A program made the translations under genes and the position numbers. A stretch of DNA of 64,000 nucleotides from Macrolepiota albuminosa (lineage: Eukaryota > Basidiomycota > Agaricomycetes > Agaricales > Agaricaceae), in contig JAMWFC010000058.1 of the NCBI GenBank assembly GCA_027475525.1, forward strand, positions 639,659 through 703,658, read 5' to 3'. Positions 1 through 12,551 of this stretch are shown piece after piece; within the stretch, counting starts at the first letter, position 1; each line of letters begins with the position of its first letter. The notes beneath the pieces are model-generated. The model had not been told where the DNA came from and did no database searches. It saw nothing but the letters and a program-made list of their open reading frames with translations.

Positions 1-105
1 CAAGGGATATATCTATTGCAAATCTACTTTTTATATTTTGGATAGAGTTGGGGCGTATTAGAATTAAAGATTGAGTGCAAGTTAGCGATGAGTTCCTAAA
101 TTACT

Positions 106-2155
106 CTATGCAAGAATCTTAGTGATGACACCGGTTCCAACTAAAGGCAAGGGACGAATCAGCAGAGATCAAGAAGACGTTGACAAGAATACTTACCAGT
201 CTTACCGCCCTCCCGAAGGGTGAAGCTATATAAAATCATTAGAATATAGAAATTTGTGATGGACAAAATTCTTACCGTCCTCCAACTTCGGCAGCAACAT
301 CGGAGTGCAGCTCACACACAAGGTCTACGTTATCGCCAGGCATAACCTACCACATATTAGTGGTTTGATACAGTCCATTAAATAGCGAGCTTACCATCTT
401 TTCAGCAGCGTCAGGGGTACCTTCAGGGAATGAAAGCGACACTGTTATATCGGCAGTGCGGATGAAAAGTTGGGGACGATAGTTAGCCATGAATGGGGTA
501 TAGCGACCGCCTGTATGGAAACTAAGTACTGTGACAAATGAGAGAGGGCATGCTTTTACCTTCGTCTTTGGTGAGGACCTTGAGATGGGAGGAAATTTTG
601 AATAAAACATGGTGGGGTTAGAAAGGAAAAGGTTCAACGTACGTAGACTTGGGCTTCAAATTTCTTAACCGGCTTGATAGAACCTGGAGCAACAATGACC
701 TGGCCACGGCGAACCTGCTCGCGCTTGATACCACGAAGTAGAGCACCCATGTTGTCGCCAGCCTCAGCCTTTCGCGACGTTAAAGATTAAACAAATAGCT
801 GAGCGAGGTTCTACGCACCCGTTCAAGTTCCTTGTGGAACATCTCTGAAACTCAATAAGAACATACTCTCATGAAGTCACGGTATGACCTACCAATGCCA
901 GTCAGGGTGGTCTTGAAGGAACTTCCTAGTCCAATGACTTCGACATCGTCCCCTTTGAATGCAACACCACGCTCGACCTGGTTCAAGGTAAGAGATCTGT
1001 GTCACAAAACAAGAAAGTAGATTGCATACGGGCCCAGTTGCGACAGTTCCACGTCCGGAAATCGAGAAAACGTCTAATAACTGAAGGTCAGGATTGATAA
1101 CTATAGAGATGAAAAGTCTTGCCTTCAACAGGCATAAGGAAAGGCTTCTCCAAATCACCTTTTCGGTCATTTTAGTTAGGCCTAGCGAATGAATCTTTCA
1201 GGACTTACGAGGAGGAAGATCGAGCCATTCGTCACAGGCTTTCAAGAGTTCAAGCACCTTCTCAGAACCAATTTTATCATCTCGGCCTTCCAATGCCGCC
1301 AAAGCGGAGCCCATTACGATAGGAGTGTTTTCACCATCAAAGTTGTAGGTCGAGAGAAGGTCACGCATTTCCATGTCGACTAGTTCCAGCATTTCCGGGT
1401 CCGAGATTTGGTCAACTTTGTTAATAAAGACAACCAACTTTTTGATACCGACTTGACGAGCGAGGAGCAAATGTTCACGAGTTTGCGGCATCTGGCCGTC
1501 AGTGGCAGAAACGACAATTATAGCCCCGTCCATTTGTGCAGCACCAGTAATCATGTTCTTAATATCTGCAACACGTCAGCTAATACGCAGAAATTTAGCT
1601 CAAAAAGCTTACAATCAGCGTGTCCAGGACAATCAATGTGGCCATAGTGACGGGCGCTAGTCTGGTATTCGACGTGGGCTGAATTGATAGTGATACCGCG
1701 AGCTTTTTCTTCAGGAGCCTTGTCGATCTGATTGTAGTCAGTGAACTTGGCTCCACCTTGTTGTGCCATGACCTTAGTGATGGCTGCCGTTAGAGTAGTC
1801 TTTCCGTGGTCAACATGTCCTGTTTTTCAAGTCGAAGTAAGTGTTGTAAATGACACAAAATGACTGACCAATTGTTCCAATATTCATGTGAGGTTTAGAA
1901 CGGGAGAAAGACTCTGCATAACCTCTGCGAGGACCTGCGAGTGCTTTCAGACAATAAGAACGCATGTCACAGAGAAAAACACGTAAAGTCGCACCTGTGT
2001 TGCGGAACAACAAAGGTTTCCAGAGGGTACGTTGGCAGGCTTTGAACGAGACTTGAGAAAATAGTGAGAATCATCAGGCATAGTAAGCAGCAATGCAATG
2101 CACCTCGAGTCGACAGGCCATTGCAAACAGCCTTCGAGGTTGCCCAGGACATCAT
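106..2155 (-). CDS. TUF1: Mitochondrial translation elongation factor Tu
   Basis: GTPase that delivers aminoacyl-tRNA to the mitochondrial ribosome. Spliced by eye it gives a basic presequence ending near [19 protein letters not shown], then the G1 loop GHVDHGKT (about 1795-1820), G3 DCPGHAD (about 1612-1632) and G4 NKVD (about 1422-1433). Domain 2 pieces [13 protein letters not shown] and [11 protein letters not shown], and domain 3 pieces [19 protein letters not shown] and FTLREGGKT, follow. The last exon reads [11 protein letters not shown] and stops at 106-108. At least nine introns split it. MSWATSK (2152) or the Met one codon before (2155) is the likely start, because both begin an Arg-rich targeting sequence without acidic residues. 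It is divergent from PEX14 across about 106 bp. The family is certain from the motifs; a few exon borders are inferred. Confidence 0.95.
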
Positions 2156-2261
2156 TTTGGACGAGTTGGCCGCGACAAACCAAATTTTGTTCCACCTCAA
2201 ATGTCACGGTAATTCCCGAGACCAGATGAATTAACCAAACGGAGCAATAACCTCGACTTCA
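2156..2261. promoter_or_regulatory. Short divergent promoter between TUF1 and PEX14
   Basis: Only about 106 bp separate the start codons of the two divergent genes, so both transcripts must start in or next to this stretch. I see no clear TATA box. The role is inferred from gene layout alone. Confidence 0.5.
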
Positions 2262-3326
2262 ATGTCATCTCCGGACCGTCAAGAATTAGTTCAGAACGCC
2301 GTAGCATTTCTGGCTGACCCCAAGGTAAGCAGTTCTTTCGTATGTTCGTGCATTTGCTCATACAGCTTCAATTTCAAAGACGCAAGCATCTCCATTGGCT
2401 CAACGGATCCAATTTCTTGAGGCAAAGGGACTGACCCCCCAGGAAATTGACATCGCTCTCAAGCAGACGACGTCGAACAGCTCTGGTCCATCCTACCAAC
2501 AGAATTACCCTGCAGGGTATGGTGCATACCATCTTGGAGCCCCTGCCCAGCGTTGGGACTGGCGAGATTATTTTGTACCGGTCATTCTCGTGAACCCGAA
2601 AACACATGCTCATCTTCCTCTTCCTAGATAACTGCCATTATTTCTGGCTCTTTTGCCTATGGTGCATTTGCGCTCTTCAAGGCAGGTCTTCAGTGTTTCA
2701 ATCACATTTTGTATTTAGTCCCTCTTAGAAGCATCTGCTCCCACATCTGCAACCGCCGACTTCTACTGCCTACGAAGAAGATCGTGATGCACTCAATGCA
2801 CAATTTGATGCAGCGGAGGCGCTTCTCAAAGAGATACAAGCAGAGTCAGTAGCAGTGCGAAAAGCAGTAGAAGAACAAAAAGAGGTCATCGACAGGACCA
2901 CGGCAAACGTCGAGGCAGTAGTTTCGGAGATGCGTGAAGCAGAACATAAAACACGCGATGAGATGCGAGAAATACGCGACGAAGTAAATAACATACGTGA
3001 AATGTTACCCAAGGTATTTCAGCTCATTCTACGTTTCAAATCATCGTTGACAAGTGTATCAGATGATCGACAAGAATAAGGAGAGTCAAGCACAGTCTCT
3101 CTCTGAGTTGCAACAGGAGTTGAAATCCTTGAAGGCTCTGCTGCTTAGTCGTGGGCCAAGCAACATCCCTTCGTCCCCAATGCCTGCATTGGGCAGACCT
3201 TCGATTCCAGCGTGGCAATTAGCTGGTGCATCCTCTCAAAACGGAGTTGAACCGCCTTCTACACCGTCAATACCTGTCGGTGATAGTAAGGAGAAAGATC
3301 AGGAAACTGCGGATAAATCTCCGTGA
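2262..3326 (+). CDS. PEX14: Peroxin 14, peroxisomal import docking protein
   Basis: Docking component of the peroxisomal matrix protein import machinery; its N-terminal domain binds the cargo receptor PEX5. Exon 1 (2262-2324) encodes MSSPDRQELVQNAVAFLADP. Exon 2 from 2380 continues TQASPLAQRIQFLEAKGLTP, the conserved Pex14 N-terminal helix bundle. A hydrophobic stretch (IISGSFAYGAFALFKKY, about 2635-2690) is the membrane anchor. It is followed by a coiled coil (about 2780-3010) and a Ser/Pro-rich tail ending at 3326. There are at least three introns. The chosen ATG gives the conserved N-terminus immediately. Length, about 300 residues, is normal for fungal PEX14. Confidence 0.92.
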
Positions 3327-3477
3327 TAATATGTATCCTACAAGTGTATATACGATGTGGATTATTTAATTACCTTGACGGCAATATACAGTCTTGGGTT
3401 CTACAATGTCTGTTTGTATCATGTCCGTGGAAATCTATTGATGGGACGTGCTACGCGTTGACGTCGATTCCTCCATT

Positions 3478-6400
3478 ATGTTCTCGCAATTTCGTCAGGC
3501 TGTCGAAAATCTGGCACCCCTTCCCCGGACCTCTTTAGATGGTCAACCAGCAGATACGCGTCGCGACAGCAGCCTACCTCGCGGTTCGCTCGACTCCCCG
3601 GTACACCCTTCTTCACCTATGTCCTCCACTCAATTGGCGGAATCAGCCCTAAGCAATCTTCGCAAATCCTTGACGAGTCAGCGCTCTGGTACTACAGGGT
3701 CGCCTGCCAAGCAAGGTGCTACGTCACCGAGGGAGGGTCGGACGAAGTCACGACTAGAAGATAGATTACGTGCCGCCACTTCAATCATCAGCGAGCCGTC
3801 TCATTCAGAAACCTCACGAAGGCAATCTTCTCCAACAGTATCCGAGGTTTTCAACCATCTCTTTAGAAATGTCTTCTAATTTCTGACTCCACTACCTCAA
3901 AGGACGCAGTGACTGTCGTTCCTACCGAAAAAGCAGACACAGACTCAGTCAACAAACCCTCAGAACCAATGTCGAAAACAATTGCAGAGACCTCGGAGAT
4001 TACTTCCGATGACTCACCACGAGAGACAGAACTGCCGAGCGAAAGTTCGTCAATACAACCACCGAAGGCATCAGACTCGGTAATAGAGAGTTCTTCCCAT
4101 ATCGAAGAAGTACCAACAGCCTCTGACTCTACGGAATCCTGTCAGTCTACTCCTGACTGTGCTAATGAGTATGAACAGCCTTCAACATCCGGCTCTTCCT
4201 CTGAACCCCTCGAGACCGAGGTTGGGAAGGGTATATCATTCATTCAGCCGCTCTCCACGACCGTCCTTGAAAGCGATTCTAGCCCGACAGGCGTTGAACA
4301 GGTCACCGCTGAAATACAGTCGTCTGATGCCGATTGCGACATTTCTAGGACTACCGAGAAGACATCGGGTCCGGAGGAAAAAACAAGTGTCGAGGAACTT
4401 CAAGAAAAGTTGAAGCAGGTGGAACAACGATTCACAGGTATTGCTGTTACAAATATCTTTCCCAATCATCCCTGATTATCTTCCTTTCCGATAGACGTTT
4501 CCATTTCTTTCAAGCGCTTACAGGAAGAGAAACAAGCCGCTGACCTTGTGCTCCAAGAACTTACTCCGTTAGAGAGCGTACATAATGCTTTAGCTCTCCG
4601 TGAATACTTCCGGAATCTGGATTCTACAACCGGGGTTAGTGTAGTTCATCTATCTTTGGATTGCAATGTCATACTCACCCCTTTGTAGATTTTTCAGGAT
4701 GAAATCAAGCGTCTCAATGTCAAACTCGAAGGTAGAGCTCTGCAATCCGATTTCAAGTGTCTGTCTGACTCTTTTCATGCACTCAGTACAAGAAGACCGT
4801 TTCGAAGAGCTGCGGGACACTCATCGTCTAGAATCTTCGTCTCAGTCCCTTCAAATTGAAAAATTGTGTAAGGAAATATCAGAAGCAGAAGTTCTTTTGA
4901 AAGCCGCGCAGAGAGCAGATGCTCAAGCCGAGGAGACTGCGCAGGAACGGAAGACAGAAATTGACAATTTGCGTAAAGAACTTGAACGCACGAAATTACT
5001 CGCGAAAGAGGAGGAAGAAAAGCGTGTAAAGGCCATTAGTCTACTGAAAACTGTCCGGCAGAAGCTCGTGAAGGCCGAGAAGGAAAAGGAGGATGCAACT
5101 GCCGCTGTGACTCTGTTGCAAGAGAAGGGAAGAGAAGAGACGGAAAGAGAGCAAACAGAAAAATCCAAACTACGTAATGAGCTCGACACCGCGAACTTGG
5201 AGAGAGAGAAAGCTCTCGCGGCTCTTAAAATTCAGTTTGATAAAGAGATTACAAGTTTGAAGGTGCAGTACGACCAGGATATCGCGACTTATAAAGGGAA
5301 GTCTGAAACTGAGCTTGACACACTTAAGGTATGGTTTATTATTTATTATAAATGGAATATTTTCAACACATAGATCTCAAGCGTGCTCATACTCAAAAAA
5401 TCTCTGAACAAGAAGAGCAGATACGGTCACTACAGCAATCCTTAGCCCTCATCACAAAGGACAAGGACGCCTTTTTTTACGATCTGCAACTGCGCCAAGC
5501 GGAATTGGAATCTGCCCAGTCACATCTTGAAGTCTTGGAGAGCCAGAATACGGAGTACCAGTATCAGCTACGTGAACTTGGCGATCGTTACGGTCTCCTC
5601 AAGGATGATTTTGCAGAGGTACAACGTGATCTAGAGGCTAAATCACGAGAACCCGCGACCTCATCCAATGAAATAGCTCGTCTGCTTTCGGTCGCCGAGT
5701 CGAAATACGAATCGAAGCTCTTCGACCTCAAGAAGAGCCTTGAGGCAGTAGAAAAGGAACGGAATGACAGCGACGCTGATTGGAGTCATAAACTTCGCGA
5801 CAAAACGAAGGAAGTTGAAGATCTAAAACGACTTGCCAGTGTTGTTGCTCAGACGGAAGAACAATACAAAGAGACGGTGGCAGGACTAAAGGTCAACATA
5901 ACAAACGACTTGCCAGTGTTGTTGCTCAGACGGAAGAACAATACAAAGAGACGGTGGCAGGACTAAAGGTCAACATAACACGTTGGAAGATAAGCAACAC
6001 CTCCTCTTGGAACAACTTCAGGAACTTCGACAAACTAACGTCAGTGTTCGAGAATCTGAGGTAAGGTTTCTGTCCTTCGCTCATGGATGGGTTGAGGTTG
6101 TTCATGTCTTGTTCAGAAATCTTGGCGATCACAAGAACAAGAACTGAATCTAAAGATTGCCATGTTGGAGCAGCTTGTTGAGGAGAGCAAACAACGCGAA
6201 AATCACCTCCGTGTCGGAAATAAGGTTGGTCTCAAGATTACAGATTACAGATTACTTATACTCTCAATACAGACTCTTCGGGAAGAGCTTCGGAAAGTTC
6301 AGTCTTCTGCTGCTTTGCTTGAGCGGCAACGAAATCCGGGTGTGGGATACTGGACCTCTCGTTCTCCTGAAAATAACGCCACTGCTAGTCAAGTCTCGGT

Positions 6401-6668
6401 GAACACCCCTTCTACAGGGGCAACATCTCGAGTCAGCTCCCCCGTCTTGGAACAGAAGAATGGAAACGACGAGGAAGTCAATTTGGAGTATCTAAGAAAT
6501 GTTATATTACAATTCCTTGAACACAAGGAAATGAGGGTATGTTTCAATCATTGTAATTTTTGGTTGACAATTCAACTGTTCATCTCGCAGCCAAACCTGG
6601 TGAAAGTATTATCCATGATTCTCCACTTTACCCCACAAGAGACGAGGAGATTAATTGCTAAAGTATAG
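3478..6668 (+). CDS. GRIP-domain golgin (coiled-coil Golgi tether)
   Basis: Long coiled-coil protein predicted to tether vesicles at the trans-Golgi. It starts MFSQFRQAVENLAPLP. A Ser/Thr-rich acidic region (3540-4410) and several hundred residues of heptad-like coiled coil (4380-6400) follow. The C-terminus is a GRIP domain: NLEYLRNVILQFLEHKEMR joined over a short intron to PNLVKVLSMILHFTPQETRR. GRIP domains bind Arl1-GTP on Golgi membranes, as in yeast Imh1. A 77-bp tandem duplication at 5826-5979 breaks the frame; in addition, the coiled-coil frame TLEDKQHLLLEQ just after it is one base out of register with the upstream frame even after one copy is removed. The downstream break could be a 1-nt error or an allelic indel. 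The family call rests on the intact GRIP domain. Confidence 0.85.
5826..5979. repeat. 77-bp tandem duplication 1 (golgin exon)
   Basis: 5826-5902 is repeated perfectly and without spacer as 5903-5979. It lies inside a coiled-coil exon. As 77 is not a multiple of three, the frame is lost within the second copy. Probably an assembly scar; see findings. Confidence 0.95.
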
Positions 6669-6872
6669 ACTAGACGTCCCTCATGGACCCAAGTGTACTA
6701 TGTTCGTGTTTGTTAAAGAACTCGCTCTCAACTTCATCTTCTATCCTGCGGTAAACCACGGAGCATTCAGTGTTGGTGTGAAATCATTGCAGAGAAGTTG
6801 GCGCGAGTTGGAATTGTATACAAGATGAGAACGCGTATAGACCGGACTCGCATGAGTACGGATGAAAGGAGT

Positions 6873-8374
6873 CTAGTTTTCAGAGACAGTAGCATCTTCA
6901 ATCCATCCAAATGCCTCAAAAGGTAAGAACAAGAGCTCAATAGCTTTAGCATCCACCGAGGGACATGACACAGCTATAATTCTCAGGAAAAGATTCAATG
7001 CAGGAATGATTCCAGAACCTTCAATGGCAAGGGGGCCGCTATGCTATGAGGCGCAAACAAACATGAGAAATAAGGGAAGGGAAACAGGGGATAACATACA
7101 GGTGGATTTTACCTCTGAACATTCGAGATAGTATGAGCGACGGCTGCTTAGGTAGGGTCCAGTTTAAGAGAGTTCAACCCACTGCTAAAACCATGGATAG
7201 AGGCTTGACGAAACCCCCGCCGGCGAACTCGAACAAGCTCAAGCTCGGATCTCCTCTTTCGGCGACGCTACCCGGGGTAGAAAAGGTGTAGAGCAAAACA
7301 GTGCAAAATTGGTTAATTGGCGGACCCAGAAGGAATCCACACACGTCGCGTGGTTGTGATTACACTGTAGACCTGGAGAACCGGAGAGGCCGTCAAGCTC
7401 ATGCAGACTGGATCCCTCTGTGGTCGATGGTATATCAAATAAGAAAGGTGTCATCCATTGCATGATGGAATAGTTGTCGGACGCAGTCCATCCATTTGGA
7501 TTTTTTTTGAGAGAGATTGACTAGATATACTAACAGGTGAGAGCCAGGGCGAGCCCTGGTGTGAATGAACTTCAAAAAAGCAATCTGAGTAGAGATGATG
7601 AAGCGGAAGGGATAGGTAACGTTAGGACTGGCTTGGCTTAAACATGCCTCGTCCGTGAGTACATAAAGAGGAATGTACACAGGCATCCAGGCCGCTGGAG
7701 ACCTTTCAACATCCTCAGATTGTCCTCTGCAGCCTTCGTTCGAGATGAGGGATATGCATATTGTATTGCGAGTGATCGTGAGTGTCTTCCGTCTTAGTCG
7801 CAGGCAAAACAGCACTGACACGAAGAACACGCCCATGAAAGCCTATCGAGGTGGGAAGACCTACCACTATTAGATACTGAAGAGGGAAGAAAGCATATTG
7901 CGGTCATCGCGAGGATTTCAATCATACCACTATTTGAATCTATAAGTGAAAGGGGCAGAAAGTTCGACCACAGAACCACTAATCGCGAGTGAAGGGATCG
8001 TACGTGCTTCGAGGGGACAGGAATGCTAGATTCTACGAGCAGGAGTTTCGGGCGCGAGGTAACTTACCTCTTAAGCACTCTTGACGCCAACTTCTTGCAG
8101 AAAGCTGAGCCAGCTCGTCCCGTGTAATAGTAAGGTTTATAACAGCCTCTCCTTGACTGACGGAAACCTCACCCCAAGACTTGGAAAAACGTTTGGCACC
8201 CATAAAACATCTCTGGAGGGTGAACGATAATTGCCGGGGGGAGTGGCTCCGCACGGAATGGATAGGGAGGTGAGTGAGAAGAGTAGACAGGATCATGCCG
8301 ATCTCTACCCCCGGAGGAGCGAGGAGCAGTCTAGTGAGAGGTATGACATCAAGGACCGACTTCACAGTGCGCAT
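6873..8374 (-). CDS. Unrecognised multi-exon gene (uncertain)
   Basis: I do not recognise this gene. Protein-like pieces on the minus strand are MRTVKSVLDVIPLTRLLL followed by 80 more open residues (8374 to about 8064, ending at a good G|GTAAGT donor), NVTYPFRFIISTQIAFLKF (about 7560-7620), and a last exon EGSGIIPALNLFLRIIAV to a stop at 6873-6875. The last piece follows a plausible acceptor near 7034. Hydrophobic stretches suggest a membrane or lipid-associated protein. Exon joins in 7070-8060 are unresolved and the real start may lie further upstream (an ATG with a donor nearby sits at about 8729). It could also be two genes or a decaying one. Confidence 0.3.
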
Positions 8375-8915
8375 GATAGAATCGAAGCGCTAGAAGCAGA
8401 GCTGTAGATTTTTCCAGCGCTAGTTGACAAGAAGGACACGCTTGACGGCATGTAGTATCAACACTAGTTGAGGGCGGCGAAGGGTCGGGACCGTCGAGCA
8501 AAAGAAGGCATAGCTCTGGAGTACTATAGTTCAAATAACGCGGGAAGACAAGTTGATCTCATCGGCCAATTGATGCGACAGATGTGTATACATATATAGC
8601 GTCTGCTGCATCAGATTCGGGGAGTAATGTATATCACAACATTCGAACATTCGACAGAGAAACTGGCCTTACGGACAACTTGAAGACATTTACCACGAGC
8701 TTTGAAACGGAAAAAAGTTGACATCGTGAAGGAGTCCCGCGACCTTGTTTCATCGTGTCTCTGGCGGACGCTGTATCCTGCCTGTCCTATCCCCAAGCCA
8801 AGGCGAGTAGCTCTCCGGCGCGCTGCAGCACACGAACGCGTTGAGTTTGTCACGTCGACATATCAAGTCACATGACGCAGCACAGCTGAACCCTGGTTCA
8901 TGAGGCAAAGTACAG

Positions 8916-11900
8916 ATGTCTTTGGCTGAACTTACAAGAAATTGTTTTCAAAGTGGAATATCCTCCGCCAAAGTTAGTATTACTGCTTTTGTCAGCTTAT
9001 AACTGTTGATTTAGCTGACAGTGGGTGGAACTGTGCAAACTGTTCATCTCAAGACAAGAGTCACCTCGGCCTCGGGAAATAACAGAAGTGGACCTGAGTA
9101 GTGCGTGAATTCATATATGTGAATACCCATACATTGCATTGATATTGGAGGTCTATATCGCAGACTCAGTCCTTGTGCTTTGTCGTTCTTATCCTGGGGA
9201 TCCAGATCTTCAGGGATACTTGAAACATGCAATGAACGAAGGTTTACTTTCAATCTCTACTTTTGTGGCGACACTGCTGCAGGCTGCTCGCTCGTCTGAG
9301 CTGCACGCACCCGCTACCCTTGACATGCTTTGTCGCGTTGCATTGGATGCACATTACTCTTCTGGACTGTCACCCATTGGTTCCGTGGTTGGCTACAACG
9401 AGTCGACAATCAATGTTTTGGGTATAGTTCAAGATGCCATCGCCTTGCTAAGGACAGCCCACTCACTTCCAATGTCGCACTTCCATCAATTAACTACATC
9501 TGCATCCGAACTTGTGATACTTTTGCTCTCATGTGTATCTGACATCTCACAAGTTTCTACTGCACAAGCCATGGTGTACTTTGCTGATGCCAATGATCTC
9601 ATACAGAGCTTTCAGCTTGCGCCGAATGTTCGACACGTGTTAGAGACATTTGTGCTGTCTCTGAGCCTTCTGATTGGTGACGACGTAAAGATAGCAAGGG
9701 AAGCACAAATGTTGCATCCCATCCCATTGGCTCTAGGCAAAGGCAGTGTACACGGTTCTGGTTCAGAAACAGATATCGTTACCTTCAGCTTGTCCCTGCA
9801 TCATCTTGTATGTCTTTGAGGAATGACAACTTTGTTCTCCTGATCACAATATAGGTTTCCTATAGAGCTGATGATTTTGGTTTGGGTGACAGTCAAATTT
9901 CAACTGCATTGCTTGTGGCGTTATTCAGATGGACTGCTTGGTCACCTGTGGTGTTCTACACACAATTGTTCCTTTCAGCTTTTACATGCCTCAGTCAGAG
10001 TGCTTCCGAGGCGTTGATATGGAAAGCCTTTGTCGTGGGTCGCGTAAGTCTTCGCCATCATTAAGCATCTCTTTGCAACCTGAGATGATGAATACAGCTT
10101 CCTCGATTGCTGCTTTTGTTCGAAGCTGCTGTAAACGCAGATGGGATCACCAGTACCGACTGGGTAAGCGCATAATCCTCGTGAAAACCGATAATAATAG
10201 TTCACTGCTGGCTTCAAGAAACGTGCACTTCAAGCTGCCCTGCAGACAAACTTGAAGACCGAACTTATCGCTCATTGCGATCAAGCCATTTCGCTGGCAA
10301 GGAAAGTCAATAAGTCACAGGACGACGAACTGTGGGTGGAGAGTTCGTCGAAATGCCAGTTTTCTGGACTTATTCGACAATAGGCAAAGACCTTTTTCTC
10401 GAGATCTTCTTCAAAATCTTATTCAACTCGATCTTATTTCGTCTACCTTCGCGATTGGAGTTGATCCATGCATTTCAAATGACGACTTACCGCGTCTTCA
10501 GGTGGAAGCGCAAGACTATGGTCTTGACCTCGAAGTAAGTGAAGAGTTTTCTTGTTCTGACGTAGGATATGATGCGTATTAACAGGCATATCTTGAATCT
10601 AAATTCAGTCCAGACATCAGTGTTGAAGAAATATCATCTTGGATAGGTCGCATTGCGAACGACGATACATGTCACAGTGTTTTGTCAACAGTCCTTCTTC
10701 GTGTGAGCTTCATTTGCTTGTGTTGATGAGTTAACTGATTGATACACTTATAGCGCTTTTCAACCCTTGCGACAACGTATGACGTCGATGCGTTGAGTCA
10801 TCTTTGCAAAGTGCTCTATACCTTTGAAGTCATCCTCGAAATTATGGCACTACACATAAAAGTATCTGATCTTATTTTTCGTGCACTACTTTTCCTCGAC
10901 CATTATGATTGTGAGACTGTTGGTACGTTGTTTCTGTTGACTTCAAACCTTCTCAATATCTGAAATGACTGAGCAAGGGGATCCTCAAACCGCAGTAAGC
11001 CATCTCGGCGATGTTGTTATATTTGTCCAACACACGACAACGCGGTTCCACGTGCGGTTTATCCTACTTCATGGCTTTGATCGGATTTTGACTGCTTATA
11101 GTTGGAAAGAGAACTGTATACTTCAGAAAATCGGACACTCTCCTCTACCTTTCTCAAATCTACCGATACGTCATACACAAACGATTCTTTATCCCATGAA
11201 GATAGCCAAGCCTTCGGCATTTGGTTTAAGGCTTTGTTTGACAGCGGCAGTGAAGGAATAGAAGACAATATACTTAGGTATATTAGATTTTAATGTCGGT
11301 TGTTGATACTCAACGTCAACCTAGGTCGACTCGACCGAAGGTTCTCTTGAAAATATCCGCAACTCTATTTCTTCAAGCAATCACATTTCATGTGATGCAG
11401 AAAATCGACAAGGATACTTTGACCAATGGGGTTTCTTACTTCATGGGACCTTTGTTGAGCTGGACACTGGTTGGGATCATCAAAGCCCTCATAAGAGAAA
11501 TCATACAACAAAGGCTGTACGTCCGATTTCTCAACTTGCTTTGTGGTCCAATAATCAGACCATCATTTCTAGTTTCAATCCAATTACTCGTATAGAGATT
11601 CTCCAAACACTTCTGCTATCTCCCTCGTGTCCTCGCCCTGTTCTGCAACTCGTTGCTCCAAAGGTGTACATACTCCTTGGCCACAGGAAAGGCAAATTAA
11701 ATATATCGACTCTTCCTGGCGTTGATGTCATTGCAATAAGACGCGTCGTTGAGGCTGCACTTGGCGTTCACACTGAAGGTGACTTGCTTTCATCGCTTGC
11801 TATCTGTACCTCCAAGGACTAAAATCAGCAGATATGTCTGTAGACCTGCCGGCCTCTATTCCTCGTATTTCATGGGAGGATGAGCCAAGACAACTCATTC

Positions 11901-12430
11901 AGACAGCGTTGAGCATGGCACGGGCAGGAAAAGCACCCTCTCTTGACGTTCCACATTGCATTAAAATCATTCCACCGACGACTTTTTTACATCTTCTGTG
12001 GTCAGAGCTAGCTAGTTTTTCCAGTGTTGGTGAAACAGAAATTAGCAGGCGAATTGCCACATTTGTTCTTGCCATGCCGCGAAGCTTGAGCATGCCACCC
12101 CTCCTGCCGATCTTTTTACACGTCGTCATGCCCTCAATAATTTTTGCTATGGATCATCAAAAAACACCTGATCATGCGTTGAAGGTCGACCTCCTCGTAA
12201 CTATCATCTCATCAGCTCTTACTTCCGCGTTACATCTCGAGCTTGGAATACGATCAGTGACTGGAGAGCACCAATTTGTCCTTGGTCAATCTAGTTCTGG
12301 CATGGCCCGGAAACTTGCTGCAGATTTACGAGCGAGGCGAAATCATACCAGTCGAGAAGTACTCCAGAAACTGGCATCTTCACAATCATTCGCAGCAAAC
12401 TTCGCAGTATCCATAAATGACTTGGGCTGA
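8916..12430 (+). CDS. MED5: Mediator complex subunit 5
   Basis: Tail-module subunit of the RNA polymerase II Mediator complex (Nut1 in yeast). Exon 1 encodes MSLAELTRNCFQSGISSAK. After a short intron the protein continues WVELCKLFISRQESPRP, the typical start of fungal Med5. A long helical-repeat body follows with exons at 9139-9819, about 9860-10700 and 11541-11822, and a last exon 11834-12430 (FLHLLWSELASFSSVGE, then DLLVTIISSALTSALHLE) ending at 12430. Eight or more short introns. It is about 1000 residues long, normal for the family. It ends convergently with the zinc transporter, 121 bp away. The family call is by recognition of N- and C-terminal patterns; no short catalytic motif exists. 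Confidence 0.75.
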
Positions 12431-12551
12431 TTGCAGACATACAACGACGATAATAATTATCCAGTAATAAAAAAGCAGTTTTCAGCTGTTACACTTCAAT
12501 TGGAGGCGGAGCTAGAACAGATTTAAGCCACATGATTTATGAAGTACAAAT

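Noticed and set aside
5892..5968. New intron created by tandem duplication of an AGGT-containing segment in the golgin
   Set aside because: GT at 5892 and AG at 5968 are exactly 77 bp apart, so splicing would remove one copy, a published route of intron gain. But the same 77-bp period recurs at eleven other loci, most without AGGT at the junction, so an assembly cause explains all of them at once.
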